A stretch of DNA of 64,000 nucleotides from Aulostomus chinensis (Eukaryota; Chordata; Actinopteri; Syngnathiformes; Aulostomidae): positions 9,711,144 to 9,775,143 of the forward strand of contig JBBMOA010000012.1 of NCBI GenBank assembly GCA_037954235.1, given 5' to 3'. Made by a program: the position numbers and the translations under genes. Positions within the stretch are counted from its first letter, which is position 1, and each line of letters opens with the position of its first letter. This document shows, piece after piece, positions 58,201 through 64,000 of the stretch. Under the pieces are notes generated by a model, which was not told where the DNA came from, searched no databases, and saw only the letters and a program-made list of their open reading frames with translations.

Positions 58201-60296
58201 CCTCCCCCTCGCCACTATCTGCTAGCCCAAAGGTCTCCACACCTCCTGGCAAAGCGCGCTACCGAAGCAAGCCCCGTCATCGCCGTGCCAACAGCAAAGG
58301 AAGCCACAGTGAGTTTCTCGGAGTACTGAAACCCGCTCTAGGGGCACCAGAAGACACCCAGTCACTCCACGAGCCGCCATTCCACCACCATCACCACCAT
58401 CCACCAACTGAGGGACCCTTACTCCCCTTGAAGGGCCGGGAGGAGGCCGTTGTTAACTGTGCCAATAACCTTCGCTACTTTGGCCCCGCTGCTGCCCTTC
58501 GTAGCCCCCAGACTGATCACCTGCAGCGTCACGTTTCAGGCTCCAGCCCGGACCTCATTTCTACAGCAGTGGATGCAGACACACGTCAGCGGACGTCATC
58601 CACCACCTCTAATCCAGTCCCAGGGGCTGGTTCTCTGTGTCCCTGCTGTCAGGCTCACCCCCTCCCTGGATGCCTACATTGTCAGGTGACCCCTCCTGCA
58701 TCCAGCCACCCAGAGCTGCCCCGCTATTCGCTGCTCAACACTCAAGAAGGCCCTCAGTCTTCTTTAGGGGCTCCCGGCAGAGATGCAGGTTCAGATGGAG
58801 AGGCCGCGAAGAAGGCTGAGTCTCAAGAACAGGAAGCATCTCAAAACTCACACACCCTTCCCACTGCACTGCCCCGCACCCTCAGACCTCTTAGGAAGGT
58901 AAAGGTGTTAGTCTGTCAGATCTGTTTTGGGTGCATGTGAAGGAGATGGGGGATGATGAGGGATTAATGGTGATAATTGCTGCTCGTACAGGGTGGAGAT
59001 GAGTCATCTGAAGAGGAGGAGGGGGAGGTAGATAGTGAAGTGGAGTTTCCAAGGAGACAGAGGTAAATTGCAGTTGTTCACTTCCCTCTATCGTACTGTT
59101 AAAGTTTTTCATCATGTGGTGTAGCAAAAGAAAATAATTGACCAATCACCATACTTTTTCAAAAATAATTGATATTTTAACACTTTAAGGCAAGTAGAAG
59201 TATTTGGTCACATGTTTGATACCTCCTCCGCTCCTTTAAAGGCCTCATCGCTGTATGAGCAGCTTCCAGTCTTACTCCACCTTCAGCTCAGAGAACATGT
59301 CTGTGTCTGATGGAGAGGAGGGGAACACCAGCGATCACTCCCACAGCGGACCACTGGAGAGGCTAAGCGCCAGTCAGGAGGAGCACCTGGACGAGCTGCT
59401 TTCTCACACTCCGGACATCCCCATCGACATCTCCACCCAGTCAGATGGCCTGTCTGATAAGGAGTGCGCTGTCCGCAGGGTCAAGACTCAGATCTCCTTG
59501 GGCAAACTGTGCTCTGACGAACACAGCTACGAGGTTCGTAATGTCATTCACCACCAAAACATCCATGATTTTGTTTACAGAGAGATTCCACAGCACCGCA
59601 GTAAAATTATTTATAGACCTGTGGATGCAGTGCTTTGAGTTCACGCCATCTTGGGTACCTGAAGAGATGTAAATTTTAGCCTCCTTGGCTCTTCCCTAGC
59701 ATGTCCACAGAGTTCGACTCTAGTTTTTGTGTCGTGACCAGGATGGGAGTGAGGATTACAGGGTGGTTGTAATAGTTGTCAGTTGGTGCATCATGATATG
59801 CTGTAGAGGGTAAACCTCAGTTCTCAACATCCGGGAGCTTGCAACAGATTCTGGTGCTGGTGGGTTTCGCCCCCATGCTAACACATCCAACTCCCATGCC
59901 ATGGTTGTAAGTCCAGTGCGGACTCAGAGGCCCAAGAAATTTTACCTTGGATTATTGCTGAAAATGAACTGGGTGGCAAAGATGAGGGAACAAGACGTTC
60001 AACGATGCAAATTTATTCCTGGGTTTTCTTCCTCACTCCTATACACCAAATGTAGATTTGGTGGCACGTTTCATGTCTTCAGTTCTGAGAAGGTTGCGTG
60101 AGAAGGGGCTCATGTTGCATGTCATTCCTCTCTCATCCCATGTTTACTGCTGCGCTCTGACTGTTGTCTGTGCCCTACTTTTTTATCTCCTCAGAATCCT
60201 CTCCAGTTTGGGGACTCAGACTGTGATTCATCAGAAGCGGAGTGTTCTGATGCCACGATTAGAAACAACAAAGTCGGGGCTCCTTCCTCGTGGTGA
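52280..60296 (+). CDS. map3k13: MAP3K13 (LZK) mixed-lineage kinase, complete spliced coding sequence (13 exons)
   Basis: LZK is a cytosolic Ser/Thr kinase that phosphorylates MKK4/MKK7 to drive JNK signalling, notably after axon injury, and works alongside its paralogue DLK (MAP3K12). Coding exons: 52280-52922, 54012-54195, 54273-54464, 56085-56243, 56331-56489, 56663-56771, 56903-57012, 57284-57400, 57861-58004, 58154-58898, 58992-59062, 59242-59533, 60195-60296. All introns are GT-AG and all phases agree: 3027 nt, 1008 aa, against 966 in human. The exon containing the start begins at 52213; the ATG at 52280 is the first after an in-frame TGA at 52214, with further in-frame ATGs at 52286, 52290 is out of frame, and 52298 encodes a later Met. 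The N-terminal region is Pro/His-rich and longer than in human. [11 protein letters not shown] and [20 protein letters not shown], and the C-terminal tail, mark it as MAP3K13 rather than MAP3K12. Confidence 0.96.
54012..56771 (+). CDS. map3k13: map3k13 exons 2-6: protein kinase domain
   Basis: The kinase domain spans about residues 222-470. All catalytic elements are present: glycine loop GSGAQGAVF (from about residue 231), VAIKK lysine at about 251, HRDLKSPN with catalytic Asp at about 335 and Asn 340, DFG at 353-355, activation segment with GTVAWMAPE ending near 379, then [20 protein letters not shown] and the C-lobe motif [11 protein letters not shown]. The Asn of HRDLKSPN is split by the intron at 54465-56084, the largest within the kinase region. 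No inactivating change is seen. Confidence 0.95.
54465..56084 (+). other. map3k13 intron 3
   Basis: 1.6 kb intron with no recognised exon. It holds the SINE remnant at 55753-55791 and scattered A-runs. Confidence 0.85.
55753..55791 (+). repeat. 39-bp SINE remnant
   Basis: GTACACCGCCTCTCGCC followed by GTCAGCTGGGATAGGCT matches the body of the SINE family complete at 32211-32586, in the opposite orientation. Both ends are lost. Confidence 0.7.
56903..58004 (+). CDS. map3k13: map3k13 exons 7-9: dual leucine-zipper region
   Basis: Exons 56903-57012, 57284-57400 and 57861-58004 (about residues 483-606) encode [20 protein letters not shown], then a highly charged coiled coil ([60 protein letters not shown]) with leucines at heptad spacing, the dimerisation zippers of LZK/DLK kinases. 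It ends in a basic segment ([20 protein letters not shown]). Confidence 0.92.
58154..60296 (+). CDS. map3k13: map3k13 exons 10-13: C-terminal regulatory tail
   Basis: About residues 606-1008 form a low-complexity tail. In order: [19 protein letters not shown], a basic segment ([20 protein letters not shown]), a histidine run (about six His near residue 682), the conserved block [18 protein letters not shown] followed by SSPDLISTA, an acidic exon ([20 protein letters not shown]), then [40 protein letters not shown] and [13 protein letters not shown]. The last exon (60195-60296) encodes [20 protein letters not shown] and ends APSSW. The order matches MAP3K13 from memory. Stop TGA at 60294-60296. 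Confidence 0.93.
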
Positions 60297-63200
60297 ATCC
60301 ACCCCAGGGATCTGCTCTGTTTTTGCCTGGAGGCCAAAGTGTCCCACTCTGCCTTGCAGAAAATACAGCAATAAGAGGACAACAGTGTAAACAAAGCTCC
60401 TTATAGCAATCTCTCCCAGACCCTCCCCCCTACCCTTCCCTCCATAAGCCTCCCCTCATGTTCAGCACAGCATCCAGGCAGCCCATGGCAGGGAATCCCA
60501 TGTGAATGATAATGTACAGTAGATAGTGTAACATTCATAATTTATTTTTGTCTGAGTTTTGAAGGAATAATTCAGGAGACTTGTAAATTCTCTGACCCAA
60601 ACAGAGAGAGAAAGGCTATAATAAGACCCACTTTGAAACTGAGCATGGGCTTACTGTGTGTTAGAGAGACTCTAAGTGGAGGAAGATGCAGATGATGAGA
60701 AGCGGTTGGGAGTTATCACTTCGTTTGTTGATCCCTCAGGTGAGCCAGACTTGGAGCATCACTACAAGCCTTCATCTGGCTGCAGTCGCTTTCTTCATTT
60801 TATCAATTTAGACTGGGAAAAAAAACAAAACCCAGTCAGCAAGCACTCTCTTATTAGATATGACCAACCTGCCCCCCACCCCCTCGTGACTCCGCCTCCC
60901 CTTCTTCCACCCAGCCTCCACCATGGTGGGTGCAGAACAGGGAGCTCATGAACACCAGCATGAACAACCTGCCTCGTTACTGGACTCCCTCCCTGATTCC
61001 ACCATGTGTCTAGTCACCAGATCCCTCGCTGAACTGTCCCAGCATGCCTGCGCAGCTGCAAGCTAGCAGAGTGATGGAGACGAAGATTTAGCTGATGGAA
61101 CAAAAACGAAAACAACAACAACAAAAAAAACCATTATTAAATAAAAAAGGGACTCTTTCTCTGGGAGCCAGCTCATCCTTCTCTCCAAGATGCACCAACA
61201 TCATTGTCATCATCAATCAGGTGTCATGACCAGTGTTGTGGGAGGCATTGGTATATGTAGACACAAAGCTCTTTCCTCTCCATTAGACATTACAAGTCTC
61301 ATCTCAGGATTGTTCAAGGCCTGTGAGGAACTGGACTGGACCAATTATTGTACGTGAGAATGTTCTTTTTGGTGGCACATAAGTATGGACCGTGCAGGAG
61401 TATTCAGAGGTCTTCTGGAGGCCTTGACCTTCAACCCTTTATCGCTGTAGATATCTAGTTGCGCTCCAGGTGCAGTATCCCCTTTCTTAAAGTCACAAGG
61501 TGCAGCATCTCACACATACCATTTTCTAGCAGGGTAATTTATACTGTCCACTGTTGCTATGTGGCATGTGTACATGTCCAAAAAAGAAAAAGAAAAAAAA
61601 AAGAAGAAGAAGCTAATTGTCTCCTTTGCTGTTGTGTATAAAACAGCAATAAGAGAGGAGGTTGCTCGCTCAGGATCCGGAGCGTCTAGCTGGCTAGACA
61701 CAGCAGTAACTGGTGGCTAGTGGAGCCCAAAAAACAGATTCTATTTTCTTAAATTGTCCCATTTTCTAGAGTTTGATGCTCAGGTTTTATGTTGCCGATG
61801 GAGAACAGGAGCAATATATCATTAGCCACAAGATGGCGACAGTTAGAGTAACTTCTTGTGTTATGTAAATGCTCCTCTTTTTCTTTTTCTTTTTTCTCAA
61901 ACCCAAGGTAATTTATAAGATGTTACCCCCCATGACCACACAGGTCAGAGAATCCCAGCAATATTACCTTTTTTGTCTCATCGTCTTTGAAAAGGGGTAC
62001 TGCATCTGTGAGAGCGCTACATTAGCCCCTCCCCCCCTTTTTTTTTTGTTATGTTTTGAGTGTGTCTTGATGATTTTCCGATTGAAAGAAAAAAAAAAAA
62101 CAGCCAGGGTTGAATTACAACAAAACAAACGATAATGATGTCAAGATGTCAGCTCAAGTGTATGCAGACGGCTGAGATTCTAAGTAAGGAATATAAGCCA
62201 GAGACAAGGCCACAGAGCAAGAAGCTGCTCTTGGTTTTCAACAACCTCATCTCAGTGTTAGCTGCGCCTGTATATAATCATCCGTAAATGTAATGTGACC
62301 TGTTTTTTTGTCCTCTCTTCTCTTGATCTGACCAGCTGACTGGTTTAAAAAAAAAAAAAAAAAAAAGAAGAAGCAGGAAATACTTCAATTACATCAGTAT
62401 TGAACACTGCAGGAGGGTGCGCGTGCATGTGTGTGTGTGTGTGTGTGTGCGTGTGTGTGTGAGATGTAAACCAAGTAGCACAAGGTGAATATAAACCTTT
62501 AGCTTGAAAGTGTTGGAAAAGTTTGGTACAGAAAACAGCTGCTGCCTTTGCTTGAGTCAACCTTCTTCACTCTGTTTACGTTGGTGTGGAATAACCTTTG
62601 TGTGTGGTAATGACTGGGTAATCCGATCAAGCTGTTAATATTGTCTTTATGGAATACATCCTGTGAAGTATGATTGTTGTCAAGTTTGTAATTTAATTTT
62701 GATTCTTATGTTGTTGTTTTTTTTTCTTTGTAGCTGGCCTACATGATTATTAACTTAATTTATTATGAATGACTGGTGAACTGTAGTGTTCCTTTATAAT
62801 TTCAGGCAGCTGTAGAAATGTCATGATCTATGATTTCTCCTGGAAAAAACAAACAAAAAGTATTATTTAAAGGAAGCACAATGAATTGGACAGGAGAAGA
62901 GGACAGTATTTATTTCTTTTTTTTTTTTTTTTTTTTAGTTTGGTAGAGCAGAAGCATCGTCACATCTTCGACCCTAAGGGGGACCATGCATCAATAAGAT
63001 CATCGTTGCAGATGAGTTATTGTATTTGCAGTCAGTACTTATCAACATAAAGTTTTCCAAACGCTTGCTTATTTCTACATATCTCTTCTGTTTTTGACCA
63101 AAAGCCAGCCAGCCAGTCCGTGGACTTTAAAAACACAGGGTTAATGAGACGCTAGGCCTGAAGGCACATGTGATGCAGAGTTCTCCACTTCTGCGCCGAT

Positions 63201-63465
63201 CCCTTCTTCTTATTTTTAATCAAAAATACTCACATCTGAATTTCTGTGAAATTTTCTCTAACTGTGGACATCATGTTGCCTCATCCCACGTAGCAAGCAT
63301 CACTTTCTTTGTTACTCTTTCATCTCTCCTTCCTGTTGAATGGCATTACGATCAACCAATCCTGTCGGTTTCCTGTATTTTCCTGTGTACAGTGCAACGG
63401 GTATCTGGGAGAATAAAATCCGAGCAAGCAACTGCATGGAATAAATGCTGACGTACTGTACCCAA
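60297..63465 (+). other. map3k13: Probable map3k13 3'UTR
   Basis: 3.2 kb without a recognisable exon after the stop codon. Two AATAAA signals (63412-63417 and 63440-63445) close it, and I see no equally good pair earlier. It holds A- and T-runs and a TG-rich tract near 62415-62461. The precise polyadenylation site is inferred, and shorter 3' ends are possible. Confidence 0.5.
62415..62461 (+). repeat. Interrupted (TG)n microsatellite
   Basis: TG-rich tract with CG interruptions, within the presumed map3k13 3'UTR. Confidence 0.9.
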
Positions 63466-63957
63466 CAACGTAGTTCGTCTCTTCTGTGACTAAGATACAA
63501 ATCTACCTATAAGAAACATTCACTAATGGAGTCGGGGACTACAATCACCGAGTCCCCCAGAGTTCATAAGAACACAACACAGCCATTTTACAGGTTTTTT
63601 TTTTTTATCATTTTCACGTGATTCGATCATACAGCACAAATTTACACCAGATTTATAACGCGATCTGTGAGAATGCAAATCTGTTTATTTAGGTGCATGC
63701 ACAACATCGACTCCTTCATTTTTAAAAGATAAAAACTGCACACATCTGGTCGTGGACAGCAAAGTTCAAATATCTTAGAGCAACGAATGAATTTCTTAGT
63801 TTTTATTCAAAACTAGAAGACTTGTATTTCTATATTTCTACGGATGAGCATTGCTCCTACTTTAAACATAGACAGCTCTCGGTATTAATAGGAGTTTAGC
63901 TGTATTGTTGGACTGCTGCCGCTTTGATGACCTCACCTGTAGAAATGAGTCCGCGGC
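63466..63957 (-). other. Probable 3'UTR of a minus-strand gene
   Basis: On the minus strand AATAAA occurs at 63802-63807 and again at 63684-63689, in AT-rich sequence with no long frame. Together with the coding stub at the window edge this suggests the 3' end of a convergent transcript. Confidence 0.35.
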
Positions 63958-64000
63958 CTACGTGCTACGAGACGGTGTTTGGATGTGCGCTGCCGTCCGG
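63958..64000 (-). CDS. Possible C-terminal stub of TMEM41A (partial)
   Basis: Read on the minus strand, the last 43 bases include 13 codons ending RTAAHIQTPSRST and a TAG (63958-63960). The stretch vaguely resembles the extreme C terminus of TMEM41A (TANHIHSRKDT in human, from memory), an ER VTT-domain scramblase. In mammals TMEM41A lies next to and tail to tail with MAP3K13, which supports the idea. Thirteen codons are too few for a firm call, and other frames also stop soon. Confidence 0.3.
   Translation of the reverse strand, partial: RTAAHIQTPSRST

Overview
The window is vertebrate nuclear DNA, most probably from a ray-finned (teleost, likely percomorph) fish. The signs are spliced genes with GT-AG introns that are often only 70-300 bp, very many (CA/TG)n microsatellites, fish-type tRNA-derived SINEs and a hAT-like MITE. 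Nothing prokaryotic or viral is visible.

Three protein-coding genes lie head to tail on the + strand. (1) Positions 1-13,040 hold the 3' half of hycc2 (fam126b, hyccin-2): four recognisable coding exons ending at 9007, then a ~4 kb 3'UTR carrying paired CA/GT microsatellites and a 577-bp MITE. (2) Positions 15,061-28,402 hold a complete trpm2 coding sequence. I placed 32 exons whose reading phases all agree; they sum to 1494 codons plus stop, close to the ~1500 aa of vertebrate TRPM2. The order is MHR domain, six membrane segments with pore loop, coiled coil, and a C-terminal NUDT9-H domain with a degenerate Nudix box. (3) Positions 52,280-60,296 hold map3k13 (LZK, leucine-zipper-bearing MAP kinase kinase kinase): 13 coding exons, 1008 codons plus stop. 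A CRE/ETS-bearing promoter candidate with a noncoding first exon lies near 30.6-30.75 kb, so 30.7-52.2 kb is probably one long 5'UTR intron. Its 3'UTR probably runs to about 63.46 kb. The last ~500 bp look like the 3' end of a minus-strand gene, perhaps tmem41a, which would sit tail to tail with map3k13.

The three genes do not form a pathway. Hyccin-2 belongs to the PI4KA-TTC7-EFR3 complex that makes PI4P at the plasma membrane. TRPM2 is an ADP-ribose- and Ca2+-gated cation channel. MAP3K13 is a stress and axon-injury kinase upstream of JNK. I did not find a wholly new system. The observations most worth checking are a phase-neutral extra hycc2 exon, a long potential dsRNA stem just after the hycc2 stop codon, TG repeats abutting several 3' splice sites, a GC-AG intron in trpm2, and loss of every Nudix-box glutamate in its NUDT9-H domain. 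Exon calls come from reading splice signals and frames by eye and from remembered family sequences; no alignment was run.
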